DNA of 64,000 bases, taken from the NCBI RefSeq assembly GCF_010994035.1, contig NZ_WIXN01000007.1:1-64000 (forward strand), given 5' to 3'. The notes below the pieces were generated by a model. It worked only from the letters and a program-made list of their open reading frames with translations. It ran no database searches and was not told where the DNA came from. Each line of letters begins with the position of its first letter. Position 1 is the first letter of the stretch. Positions 9,714-18,484 of this stretch are shown one piece after another. The DNA is from Virgibacillus aidingensis. Lineage in GTDB: Bacteria; Bacillota; Bacilli; Bacillales; Amphibacillaceae. Position numbers and translations under genes: made by a program.

Positions 9714-10069
9714 TGGGGTATTTTTATATTTTTGGTACCATTTTTTTCACCGTGTACGGTCAATTAATTATAAAATGGAAAATTGACCAGCATGGCAGCC
9801 TTCCTGAAGCCTTCTGGGAAAGAATTTCTTTCCTTCTGCAGCTGCTATTGAATCCGTGGATCCTTTCCGGCTTTTTCGCAGCGTTTTTGGCCGCATTAAG
9901 CTGGATGGCGGCAATGACAAAATTTGATATCAGCTATGCATATCCGTTTATGAGTCTTTCTTTTGTGCTCGTATTTATTTTATCGGCTTTTTTATTCGGC
10001 GAACCTGTTTCGATGCAAAAAATAATGGGTTTTGCATTAATCGTGCTTGGAATTATCATAATGAGGTGA
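9710..10069 (+). CDS. Small multidrug-resistance-like (EmrE/ArnE-type) membrane protein, putative lipid-sugar flippase
   Basis: 119 aa, four predicted TM helices (about 2-20, 39-58, 63-82 and 92-117), the size and topology of EmrE, ArnE/ArnF and EamA-half proteins. Sited between sugar-modifying genes and overlapping the acetyltransferase by 4 bp, it most likely helps flip the undecaprenyl-linked amino sugar to the outer face, as ArnE/F do for L-Ara4N. That role is inferred from position; the sequence itself only shows the SMR-like fold. Confidence 0.75.
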   Translation: MMGYFYIFGTIFFTVYGQLIIKWKIDQHGSLPEAFWERISFLLQLLLNPWILSGFFAAFLAALSWMAAMTKFDISYAYPFMSLSFVLVFILSAFLFGEPVSMQKIMGFALIVLGIIIMR

Positions 10070-10073
10070 TTGC

Positions 10074-11204
10074 TTGATACCATTTTACAAACCATGTGTA
10101 ACAGGAAAGGAATCCGTTGCAATTCAGCAGGCACTGACCAATGGAAAACTGTCCGGCAATGGACCCTTTGGAAATAAATCAGCAAAGTGGCTCGAGATGC
10201 GGCTTGGTTGTGAAAAAGCAGTACTCACGCCTTCCTGCACAGATGCACTGGAAATGACTGCCTTATTAATGGGGATAGAGCAAGGCGATGAAGTAATCAT
10301 GCCTTCCTATACATTTGTTTCGACAGCCAATGCGTATGTTTTAAGGGGGGCGGCCATACGTTTCATAGATGTGGATCCATTAACAATGAACCTGGATCCC
10401 AATCTGATTGAGGATGCCATAACCGAGCGGACAAAAGCGATTGTTGCCGTCCACTATGCCGGCATTCCCTGTAATATGGATGAAATTATGGACATAGCAG
10501 CGCGCCACGGTTTATTTGTTGTAGAGGATGCGGCCCAGGCCTTGATGAGTACATATAAGGGGAAGCATGCAGGCACCATCGGGCATTTTGGCGCATTCAG
10601 CTTTCATGATACGAAAAATTACACTTGTGGAGAAGGCGGTGCCCTGATATTGAATGACTCCGCTTTTATGGAAAGGGCGGAGATTTTGCAGGAAAAAGGC
10701 ACAAACCGCTCCCAGTTTGTACGTGGTGAAGTAGATAAATATACATGGCAAGATATTGGTTCTTCCTATTTATTAAGCGAAATAAATGCAGCTTATTTAT
10801 CCGCACAGCTGGAGGATGCTGATGCTATTTTACAGGACAGGATGGCCTCCTGGGAATTATATCAGCAGGGGTTGGAGAATTTGGCCGGGGAGGGACTGCT
10901 GGAAATTCCCCATGTACCTGAGGAGACACGCCATAATGCACACATGTTTTATGTGAAAACAAGAGATGGAGAAACACGCAATCGGCTGATGAAATTTTTA
11001 AGGGACAAGCAGATTCAAACAGCGTCACATTACGTGCCGCTCCACAGCTCTGCGGCAGGAAGTAAATACGGTAAATTAGTTGGTGAGGATAAGTATACTA
11101 CAGCAGACAGTGCAAGGTTACTTCGTCTGCCAATGTATTACGACATGGGAGAAGAGGCTGTACGTTATGTCATCGAACAAGTCCGGAATTTTTTCAAAGC
11201 ATAA
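10074..11204 (+). CDS. wecE: dTDP-4-amino-4,6-dideoxygalactose transaminase (DegT/DnrJ/EryC1 family)
   Basis: 376 aa PLP enzyme, recognisably close to E. coli WecE/RffA along its whole length: MIPFYKPCVTG, LTPSCTDALEM, GDEVIMPSYTFVSTANAYVLRGA, VVEDAAQALMSTYKG, REKGTNRSQF-type QEKGTNRSQFVRGEVDKYTWQDIGSS. The PLP lysine is K181 in FHDTKNYT. It adds an amino group to dTDP-4-keto-6-deoxyglucose. The start is TTG at 10074 with GAGGTGA just before it. In enterics this enzyme feeds enterobacterial common antigen; here it sits in a Gram-positive glycosylation block. Confidence 0.9.
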   Translation: MIPFYKPCVTGKESVAIQQALTNGKLSGNGPFGNKSAKWLEMRLGCEKAVLTPSCTDALEMTALLMGIEQGDEVIMPSYTFVSTANAYVLRGAAIRFIDVDPLTMNLDPNLIEDAITERTKAIVAVHYAGIPCNMDEIMDIAARHGLFVVEDAAQALMSTYKGKHAGTIGHFGAFSFHDTKNYTCGEGGALILNDSAFMERAEILQEKGTNRSQFVRGEVDKYTWQDIGSSYLLSEINAAYLSAQLEDADAILQDRMASWELYQQGLENLAGEGLLEIPHVPEETRHNAHMFYVKTRDGETRNRLMKFLRDKQIQTASHYVPLHSSAAGSKYGKLVGEDKYTTADSARLLRLPMYYDMGEEAVRYVIEQVRNFFKA

Positions 11205-12867
11205 TATTTTAATTGGTATTGCAGTATTTATTATTATTTTATATCTCATGCCCTATTTTATTCTGGGAGAAGACACCCACATCCGGGAGCATGACAATCT
11301 GGATTCAAATATAGTCTGGTATAAACTGCTTGCTGAAAGCGGTCAGATTTTCACTCTGACCGATACGAGACTGCCTAATGTCATCAATGGCCTGCCAAGA
11401 AGCACACTTCCTTCGGGGCTGGATGGCATGGTTTGGCTGTATGTACTTTTTGCACCGATGACTGCGTATACGATCGGGCAGACTATTATGCGTTTTGCTG
11501 CTTTTTTTGGGATGTATTTATTATTGAAACGGCATATCATCCGCAGGGAAAAGTACCAATTAATCGTCGTTGGGGCTTCCCTGGCTTTTGCCATGCTGCC
11601 GTACTGGCCATCGGGTATGCTTTCCATTGCAGGGCTGCCGCTTGCACTTCACCTTTTTTTGACGATTAAAAAACGCGGTAAAGATACCCCGTGGTATTAT
11701 TGGCTTACGCTTTTACTGATCCCCTTCTTTTCAAATTTTGTGTTAACATTTGTTTTCTTTTTGGCAATCATGGGAGTTATATGGCTCATGGACTGGATTC
11801 GAAGCAAACGCCCAAATTGGATTTTTCTCATTGCGATAGCTTCAATGACAGCCATTTATGTAGTGAAAAATTATTTGCTCATATTCTCGATGTTTCTGGA
11901 TGACGGCTTTGTTTCCCACCGGGAGGAAATGAATCTCGGCCATAATTCCTTTCAGCGCAGCGTGGAGCTTTCATTTGAAAACTTTTTATTTGACCATACC
12001 CATGATTTATCAGAACACATATGGGTGATTGTCCCTGTGATCGGAATAGCTTTCATTGCTGCAGCCCTCCGGAAACTAAACGGGAAGCTGCTGCTTGGAC
12101 TGTTTTTGTTTAATTTTGCTATATCTGTCTGGTATGCGTTCTGGTATTGGGAAGGCTGGCGGATAGTAAAGGATAACTTTTCCGTGGCCAATACATTTAA
12201 TTTTGCAAGGATTCATTTTTTTGACCCTGCGATTTGGTATGTCTGTTTTGCACTCGCTCTGGTTATTTTATGGAAGTCGTTCAGATATGGAAAGGTTATT
12301 GCTGTTTCACTGCTTGTGATCCAGTGCGGCATTTTATTTAATTTGAATGAAGAATCCAAGTACAGTGCATTTGGAAGAACCACTTTCCAGGAATTCTATT
12401 CGGAGGAATTGTTTGACGAGGTGCAGGAATATATTGGCATGGAGCCTTCAGCGTACAGGGTTGTCAGCATCGGCATGCACCCAACCATCGCACAGTACAA
12501 CGGTTTTTTCACATTGGATACGTATAATAACAGTTTTCCATTGGAATATAAACATGCATTCAGAGAAGTGATTGAAGGAGAACTGGAAAAGAACCCGGGA
12601 CTGGAGCGTTATTTTGATACATGGGGCGGCAGACTTTACATTTATGTCGGAGAACACGGGGAAGATTATATGTTTACCAAGGAACGTGAAGAAGAAGGAG
12701 CAATTGAAGAACTGAATATTAATACAGATGCTCTGAAAGCACTTGGCGGCGATTATATCCTCTCTGCCGTGCCGATTCAAAACAGTGAAGCACTTGGATT
12801 GGAACTGGAAAAAACCTTCGAGCACAAAGATTCCCCCTGGCGGATAAGACTTTACGCAGTAGAATAG
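11167..12867 (+). CDS. Polytopic membrane protein, DUF6044/YkoS-like, putative GT-C glycosyltransferase
   Basis: 566 aa. About 11-12 hydrophobic helices, then a C-terminal extracytoplasmic domain of ~180 residues (from FGRTTFQEFYSEELFDEV). The first outside loop is acidic (LGEDTHIREHDNLDS), as in GT-C enzymes that use polyprenyl-phosphate sugars. The ATG at 11167 has AGAAGAGG upstream and overlaps wecE by 38 bp; a longer frame from 11080 lacks a ribosome site. Pairing with a DPM1-like GT2 mirrors B. subtilis ykoS-ykoT. Likely transfers the flipped sugar onto an envelope polymer. Acceptor unknown. Confidence 0.75.
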   Translation: MSSNKSGIFSKHNILIGIAVFIIILYLMPYFILGEDTHIREHDNLDSNIVWYKLLAESGQIFTLTDTRLPNVINGLPRSTLPSGLDGMVWLYVLFAPMTAYTIGQTIMRFAAFFGMYLLLKRHIIRREKYQLIVVGASLAFAMLPYWPSGMLSIAGLPLALHLFLTIKKRGKDTPWYYWLTLLLIPFFSNFVLTFVFFLAIMGVIWLMDWIRSKRPNWIFLIAIASMTAIYVVKNYLLIFSMFLDDGFVSHREEMNLGHNSFQRSVELSFENFLFDHTHDLSEHIWVIVPVIGIAFIAAALRKLNGKLLLGLFLFNFAISVWYAFWYWEGWRIVKDNFSVANTFNFARIHFFDPAIWYVCFALALVILWKSFRYGKVIAVSLLVIQCGILFNLNEESKYSAFGRTTFQEFYSEELFDEVQEYIGMEPSAYRVVSIGMHPTIAQYNGFFTLDTYNNSFPLEYKHAFREVIEGELEKNPGLERYFDTWGGRLYIYVGEHGEDYMFTKEREEEGAIEELNINTDALKALGGDYILSAVPIQNSEALGLELEKTFEHKDSPWRIRLYAVE

Positions 12868-12876
12868 CGGGACACG

Positions 12877-12942
12877 GGGACAGGTACCTTGTCCCAGTTT
12901 GTTTTGCTGTGGGACAGAGGGACAGGTACCTTGTCCCAGTTT
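12877..12942. repeat. Two copies of a 24-bp palindromic repeat after the glycosylation block
   Basis: GGGACAGGTACCTTGTCCC followed by AGTTT occurs at 12877-12900 and again at 12919-12942. Each copy can form a hairpin with GGGACA/TGTCCC arms and a GGTACC core. They start 10 bp after the last gene and the second is followed by ATTTTT, so they may also act as a terminator. They look like dispersed Bacillaceae intergenic palindromes. Confidence 0.7.
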
Positions 12943-12969
12943 ATTTTTCCGGATTGCGAAGGAGGATGT

Positions 12970-14010
12970 TCGGGATCTTATGAATTCGGTAGGTGAATGA
13001 ATGGGTTCTGTGGCATTCTGGATTTGATAAACCTGTTGAGTTAATGAATGAAGGTTTTCCCCAGCATTCGTTGCCTGATAAGCCAGATCTGTTAATGAAT
13101 GACGATTTTTCCTCTCCATTCATTGCGTGATAAGCCTGATCTGTTAATGAATGAAGGTTTTCCCAACCATTCGTCGCCTGATAAGCCAGATCTGTTAATG
13201 AATGACGATTTTCCAACGATATTCGCCCGATCTGTTAACGAATTAAGATATTCCCTCGCCATTAATTGCGTGATAAGGCCGATCTGTCAACGAATGAAAG
13301 CTTTTCCTCGCCATTCATTGCGTGATAAGCCTGATCTGTTAATGAATGAAGATTTTCCCCACCATTCGTTGCCTGATAAGCCTGATCTGTCAATGAATGA
13401 AGATTTTCCCTCGCCATTCGTTGCTTGATTAGCCTGATCTGGTTACGTATTAAGATTTTCATCCGCCATTCGTTGCCTGATAAGCCTGATCTGTTAACGA
13501 ATGAAGATTTTTCCTCACCATTCATTGCGTGATAAGCCCGATCTGTTAACGAATGAAAGGTTTTCCCCACCATTCGTTGCCTGATAAGCCTGATCTGTTA
13601 ACGAATGAAAGCTTTTCCACTGCCATTCGCCGATTGATTAGCCCGATCTGTTAACGAATGAAGGTTTTCACCCACCATTCATTGCCTGATAAGCCTGATC
13701 TGTTAACGAATGAAGATTTTTCCCCACCATTCGTTGCGTGATAAGCCCGATCTGTTAATGAATGACGATTTTTCCTCACCATTCATTGCGTGATAAGCCC
13801 GATCTGTTAACGAATGAAAGGTTTTCCCCACCATTCGTCGCCTGATAAGCCAGATCTGTTAATGAATGAAGATTTTCCAACGACATTCGCCGCTTGGTTA
13901 GCCCGATCTGTTAACGAATGGAGACTTTCCCTTGCCATTCGTCGCCTGATAAGCCAGATCTATTAACAAATGAAGATTTTTCTCAGACGTTCATTGCTCG
14001 ATAGGCACGG
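12970..14010 (-). repeat. Tandem 52-bp repeat array A (about 20 units, inverted relative to arrays C and D)
   Basis: On the plus strand the unit reads around TGATAAGCCTGATCTGTTA and ACGAATGAAGATTTTTCC, repeating every 51-52 bp with scattered substitutions and more decay at both ends. Read on the minus strand each unit contains AACGAATG and CATTCGTT, an 8-bp perfect inverted repeat about 15 bases apart. The units abut with no spacers. The array fills the gap between two convergent genes. Reading frames through it reflect missing stop codons, and the 52-bp period shifts frame at each unit. Confidence 0.9.
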
Positions 14011-14141
14011 TATGTAATGTAATCGAAGAGGGCTTCGTCTTTTGAGAACTTAAGCAGAATGACAGGTGAATAAAATTTTAATTTCTCCCGCTATTCATCG
14101 ACTTTTACGGTACAAAAATATTTTTAGCGTGCTAAACAAAC

Positions 14142-14185
14142 ACCTCCAACTTTCTCCCCTTCAGAAGAAAGCAGGAGGTTTTTTA
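14142..14185 (+). terminator. Rho-independent terminator, bidirectional
   Basis: ACCTCC-AA-CTTTCT pairs with AGAAAG-CA-GGAGGT around a short loop. The plus strand continues TTTTTTAT, and the minus strand continues with a weaker GTTTGTTT. It sits 22 bp from the end of the aminopeptidase gene and past array A, so it can end transcripts from both sides. Confidence 0.7.
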
Positions 14186-14206
14186 TATTTAATTTTCCAT
14201 CAATAA

Positions 14207-15592
14207 TTATTCCGAAATTTGCTCGGTAAAATCGGCCAGCAGCCTCGTTCCAAATCCTGTGGCAGACTTTGCGTAATAACCGTTTTCCTCACTTTGCATC
14301 CTGCCGGCCATATCAATATGAAGCCATCTGATGTTCTCCGGCACAAACCGGCGGAGAAACAGCCCGGCAACAATTGATCCTGCTTCACCTTTGGCACTTG
14401 TGTTATTAAAATCGGCATAATCACTTTCTATATAGCTTTCATAGGCGTCAACGAGCGGCATCGGCCAGTTAAAGTCGCCATTTCCATCACCAATTTGCTT
14501 CATTTTCCAGGACAGCTGTTCATCACCGAAAACGCCAGCCAGCTTTGTTCCAAGCGCATTCATAATGGCACCGGTTAATGTAGCTATATCCACAATATAC
14601 GCTGCCTGGAGTTCCCCTGCTCTTATCAGTGCATCAGCCAGTATTAACCTGCCTTCCGCGTCCGTGTTGCCAACCTGCACATGTAATCCGTTTTTATAGC
14701 GAATGACATCCCCCGGGATGACCGATGTACTGTCAGGCATATTTTCCACAATGGGGATGAGTGCCACTGTATTGACCTTTGCTTTTGAAGCAGATAAAAG
14801 CTTCATTGCCCCTGCAACTGCTGCAGCACCCCCCATATCAAACCGCATGCTGCTTAGATCTTTTCCTCTTTTCAGGGTAATGCCGCCAGTATCAAATGTA
14901 ACCCCTTTTCCTACAAGGGCAACAAGCGGCTTCGTTTCATCGCCGCAATATGTCATTTCCACAAATGCCGGCTCATGTATGCTTCCCCGTCCGACCGTCA
15001 ATATGCCGTTCATTTCCTTTTCCTTGAGCATCTTTTTATCCAGTACGGTTATTTCCACATCCGTACCTGAAAACTCTTTCTCCAGCAATGATGGAAATGT
15101 TGCAGGATTCAGCTTGCTCGGTATTTCATTCATCAGATCGCGGGAAAAAGCGGTAGCTTCTGCACGGACTCTTCCCTTTTCCGCCCACTTTTCTACCTGT
15201 TCATCTCCCTCTATTTTCAAAACCGTTCTATCTCCAGTCTGTTCCGATTTATAAGAGGAGAAACTGTACTGTCCCAAATCCCAGCCCTCTGCAAAGGCAG
15301 TTACCAGTGCTGCTGTTTCCACCTCAGGAAATATTTCCTGTAAGGTTATTATGTTTACCACAGCTGCTTCTACGCTGTTCTTCCCTAAACTGCGGGCTAC
15401 ATCACCGGCGAGCATCCTGACTTTTTCACTCGTTTTGTTTTTCCCTTTTATTTCTTTTACCACAACGGTGAATTCATCATTAACAGGAAGCATACAAAAT
15501 TTTCCCGGGGCATTTGCTGTATACTGTTTTATCGAATGGTTCTCCTGTATCAATTTACTTCCTTCATATATAATAGCTGCTTTTTTAATCAT
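14207..15592 (-). CDS. pepA: Leucyl aminopeptidase, M17 family
   Basis: Cytosolic metallo-exopeptidase releasing N-terminal residues, 461 aa. The M17 catalytic half is clear: VALVGKGVTFDTGGITLK with the metal-binding Lys/Asp, SSMRFDMGGAAAVAG, and the diagnostic NTDAEGRLILADAL. The N-terminal domain is less conserved and a little short against PepA (~500 aa). ATG at 15592 follows GGAGGATTAATTAA. Single gene, convergent with the glycosylation block and divergent from the CoxG-like gene. Confidence 0.92.
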   Translation of the reverse strand: MIKKAAIIYEGSKLIQENHSIKQYTANAPGKFCMLPVNDEFTVVVKEIKGKNKTSEKVRMLAGDVARSLGKNSVEAAVVNIITLQEIFPEVETAALVTAFAEGWDLGQYSFSSYKSEQTGDRTVLKIEGDEQVEKWAEKGRVRAEATAFSRDLMNEIPSKLNPATFPSLLEKEFSGTDVEITVLDKKMLKEKEMNGILTVGRGSIHEPAFVEMTYCGDETKPLVALVGKGVTFDTGGITLKRGKDLSSMRFDMGGAAAVAGAMKLLSASKAKVNTVALIPIVENMPDSTSVIPGDVIRYKNGLHVQVGNTDAEGRLILADALIRAGELQAAYIVDIATLTGAIMNALGTKLAGVFGDEQLSWKMKQIGDGNGDFNWPMPLVDAYESYIESDYADFNNTSAKGEAGSIVAGLFLRRFVPENIRWLHIDMAGRMQSEENGYYAKSATGFGTRLLADFTEQISE

Positions 15593-15768
15593 TTAATTAA
15601 TCCTCCTCAAAAAGTCCCTTCCTAACATATTTATTCGACACCCGAAGTAATAAATCCTCCAACCAATAAAAATATATTTTTAAATCATTATAATGGATTC
15701 TACAATTCCGTCCCCTGCATATAATGAAGAATGTGTGTATATCTTTACATAATTAGGAGGTAACAGCA

Positions 15769-16233
15769 ATGCCAAGTGCTCATCATCAAATGGAATTGGA
15801 GATCCCGATCCACCGTGCATGGAATTTCGTGAAAGATATGAATAACTGGGCCCCGCTCGTGCCGGGTTATTCCGGCCATAAACAGCTTAATGACAGACAA
15901 TCCACCTGGACATTCACAGGGGAGGCAGGGTTCGTGCAGAAAACTGTTCAGTTGAGATTAGATATTAAAGAGTGGGCAGAACCCACCAGGGTGATGTTTA
16001 CATTAAAAGGAATGGACGAAAATATATCTGGAGACGGATATTTTCAGGCAGATGCACTTAGTGAGAAATCCATAAAAATGACGGGGTACCTGCAAATCTC
16101 AGCCGGTGGATTTACCGGACCAATGATCAATCCAATTTTGAAAACGCTGCTACCAAAAACGATGAAAAGATTTACTGAATCGGTTGCATACAATATGATG
16201 AAACGGCAAACGGCAGAAGCAGTAAATATATAA
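15769..16233 (+). CDS. CoxG-like SRPBCC-domain protein
   Basis: 154 aa START/SRPBCC fold of the CoxG (carbon monoxide dehydrogenase subunit G) family. It opens HHQMELEIPIHRAWNFVKDMNNWAPLVPGY and has the alternating strands and the long C-terminal helix of that fold. In Bacillaceae such proteins occur without CO dehydrogenase genes, and none is visible here, so the role is unknown. Strong ribosome site TTAGGAGGTAACAGC. Ends before a clear terminator, so monocistronic. Confidence 0.75.
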   Translation: MPSAHHQMELEIPIHRAWNFVKDMNNWAPLVPGYSGHKQLNDRQSTWTFTGEAGFVQKTVQLRLDIKEWAEPTRVMFTLKGMDENISGDGYFQADALSEKSIKMTGYLQISAGGFTGPMINPILKTLLPKTMKRFTESVAYNMMKRQTAEAVNI

Positions 16234-16243
16234 TTACAATGAC

Positions 16244-16282
16244 AGCTTTTCACCGGGTATGATGGTGAAAAGCTTTTTATTA
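16244..16282 (+). terminator. Rho-independent terminator of the CoxG-like gene
   Basis: AGCTTTTCACC and GGTGAAAAGCT form an 11-bp perfect stem with a 9-base loop, followed by TTTTATTATT. Confidence 0.9.
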
Positions 16283-16414
16283 TTATGGAAATATTGATCC
16301 CGGATTCAGCCTGTTTACTCTGCTGCCCCTGAATGATAGAATATAGCAGGCACCTATTTTCAAATGAATTCAAAAAAACTTCGGATGATTTGCTTAGAAA
16401 GGATCCGGCCTGCT

Positions 16415-17281
16415 ATGACCAAAAGAAAATTTCATAAACCATCACTAGAATATGTACAGATAATTGTTGGCGCCACCCTTGTAGCACTTTCCTATAACTT
16501 GTTTCTATTGCCATCAAAACTTGCTGCGGGCGGAATATCAGGAATCAGTACAATTTTATTTGAATTGTACGCCTTAAGCCCTGCCTTCACGCAATTTTTA
16601 ATTAATATTCCTATTTTTATTATAGGCTGGCTTGCCTTGGGATCGGATTTCAGCTGGAAAACACTGCTCGGTACTTTCTGGGTTCCTTTTGTTATTTGGC
16701 TTACCGCCGATATCCCATTTACAGTGACAAATCCCCTGCTTGGCGCCATTTACGGAGGGGTTATTTTAGGAGCCGGTCTTGGTATTGTATATAAAGGAAA
16801 CGGATCAACCGGGGGAACAGCAGCCATTGCTCAGATAGTTAAAAAATTCACCGGCCTCTCAAGCGGCTATTCCCAGCTTTTTGTGGATGGCGTAGTAGTC
16901 ATTTCTTCTATTATTGTGTTTAACCTGGAACTTACATTATTTGCGTTAATGTGTATCTATATTACAAGCAAAACGATTGATGTGGTGCAGCTGCGGACTT
17001 CTGCCACCAAATTGATTATGATTATTACTGAAAATGAAGAAAAAATTCAGCGGATCATCAGCAATGAAATAGACCGGGGCCTCACGAAAATCCGGTCTAT
17101 TGGAGGGTATTCAAACACAGATAAAACAATGATCCTTTGTGTTACAGAAAATCAGGAGGCTGTTCAATTAAGGAAGATTTTACAAAAAGAAGAACCGGAT
17201 TCTTTTGTTATTTTCATTAACGCATCGGAAATTCTGGGCCGCGGTTTCTCGTTGGACAAGTATTACGGGCAGAAATTATAA
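16415..17281 (+). CDS. YitT family membrane protein (YitT + DUF2179)
   Basis: 288 aa. Five or six N-terminal TM helices with the family stretch LFLLPSKLAAGGISGI and GNGSTGGTAAIAQIVKK, then a soluble C-terminal DUF2179 domain (ATKLIMIITENEEKIQRIISNEIDRG). Function of the family is unsettled. The ATG at 16415 with AGAAAGGAT upstream is preferred over 16364, which has no ribosome site. Convergent with ilvA across a strong hairpin. Confidence 0.88.
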   Translation: MTKRKFHKPSLEYVQIIVGATLVALSYNLFLLPSKLAAGGISGISTILFELYALSPAFTQFLINIPIFIIGWLALGSDFSWKTLLGTFWVPFVIWLTADIPFTVTNPLLGAIYGGVILGAGLGIVYKGNGSTGGTAAIAQIVKKFTGLSSGYSQLFVDGVVVISSIIVFNLELTLFALMCIYITSKTIDVVQLRTSATKLIMIITENEEKIQRIISNEIDRGLTKIRSIGGYSNTDKTMILCVTENQEAVQLRKILQKEEPDSFVIFINASEILGRGFSLDKYYGQKL

Positions 17282-17400
17282 GAAATCTGGCGGTGATGCT
17301 AAATCATCGTCCTATGTTCTAAAAGACAAAAAAAGAACTCTATTTGGTTGATCATCAGACTCTGAAGTCTCTATTCCTATCAAATTTTCTCATATTAAAT

Positions 17401-17433
17401 AAACGGATTCATTTTCACGAAATGAATCCGTTT
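17401..17433. terminator. Bidirectional terminator between yitT-like gene and ilvA
   Basis: AAACGGATTCATTT and AAATGAATCCGTTT form a perfect 14-bp stem with a 5-base loop. A-rich and T-rich flanks serve both strands. It would end the long ilv-leu-ilvA transcript. Confidence 0.9.
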
Positions 17434-17470
17434 CATAATTGTACCACCATTCACATTCATATTGATAAAT

Positions 17471-18430
17471 CTATGCTGAATAATGAAAGCTCTTTGCGAG
17501 TTGCTGAATTTTTGGCATCATGCTGATATCCATATTTCCCCCGCTGACTACAATCCCGCAATGCCTTGATTTTAACTCATCTTTATACGCAAATAAAGCT
17601 GCAATCGCTGCTGCTCCCGCTCCTTCAATTAAAGTTTTATTACGCTCGAGCATATACAGAATAGCTGATGCAATTTCCGCGTCTGTTACCGTTACAATAT
17701 CATCTACATATTCCTGGATGATCGGCAGTGTATGCTGACCCGGTCTTTTCACGGCAATGCCTTCCGCAATTGTATTAACGGAAGTAATATGCATCATCCT
17801 CTTCTGATGGAAGCTTTTATGCATGGCTGGCGCCCCTTGTGCCTGCACGCCAATAATCTTTATGTTCCGGTTGACATGCTTGGCCCCAACAGCGATCCCG
17901 CTTATGAGGCCGCCTCCTCCAATGGGAACGATGATTGTATCCATACGGTCTTCCTGTCTCAGCATCTCCATGGCAATTGAACCCTGGCCGGCCATGATGT
18001 CGTGATCGTCAAACGGGTGAATATATACTGCCCCTGTCTGCATTTGCTTCTTCAATGATGCCTCATATGCTTCCTGAAAGGTTTCTCCCGTTAAAATCAC
18101 GTCTGCTCCGTAATTTCGAGTGGCATCGACCTTTGCAGCCGGCGTTTTTTCTCCCATATAAATCGTAGCTTTTACGCCCAATTTAGCGGCAGCATAAGCC
18201 ACCCCCTGTGCATGATTTCCGGCTGAAGCGGTAATCACGCCTCTTTTCAACTGCTTTTTTGGAAGCTGCATCAGTTTAAAAGTAGCACCCCTGAATTTGA
18301 AGGCACCGGTTTTCTGCTGGTTTTCCATTTTAAAATAAACATTTTTGCCAACTATTCGATTGGTTGTTTCTGATGTCAGTAAAGGTGTGCGATGGACAAT
18401 CGGCTTTAATCGGCCCATCGCTGTATGCAC
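17471..18430 (-). CDS. ilvA: Threonine dehydratase, short form without ACT domain
   Basis: PLP lyase giving 2-oxobutyrate from threonine, the entry to isoleucine. 319 aa: VHRTPLL, PLP lysine in KTGAFKFRGA, SAGNHAQGVAYAA, PIGGGGLISGI, VSGGN. The C-terminal ACT regulatory domain of classic IlvA is absent, so length matches TdcB-type or short Bacillaceae enzymes. The start is uncertain: the first in-frame start is GTG at 18430, with only a poor ribosome site, and the N-terminus looks a few residues short. Last gene of the ilv-leu operon, 54 bp after leuD. Confidence 0.88.
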   Translation of the reverse strand: MHTAMGRLKPIVHRTPLLTSETTNRIVGKNVYFKMENQQKTGAFKFRGATFKLMQLPKKQLKRGVITASAGNHAQGVAYAAAKLGVKATIYMGEKTPAAKVDATRNYGADVILTGETFQEAYEASLKKQMQTGAVYIHPFDDHDIMAGQGSIAMEMLRQEDRMDTIIVPIGGGGLISGIAVGAKHVNRNIKIIGVQAQGAPAMHKSFHQKRMMHITSVNTIAEGIAVKRPGQHTLPIIQEYVDDIVTVTDAEIASAILYMLERNKTLIEGAGAAAIAALFAYKDELKSRHCGIVVSGGNMDISMMPKIQQLAKSFHYSA

Positions 18431-18484
18431 TTTTTCGCCTGTTAAGCAATCCCCAAAGGTTTCACTCTCCCCTGTTCCTGAAGT

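Noticed and set aside
13099-13428. 109-codon plus frame and partly overlapping minus frames
   Set aside because: Products of array A; same repetitive residues recur in shifted frames.
12970-14010. Tandem repeats that could suggest a CRISPR array
   Set aside because: Units directly abut each other with no unique spacers, vary along the whole unit, and no cas genes are near. The same holds for arrays B, C and D.
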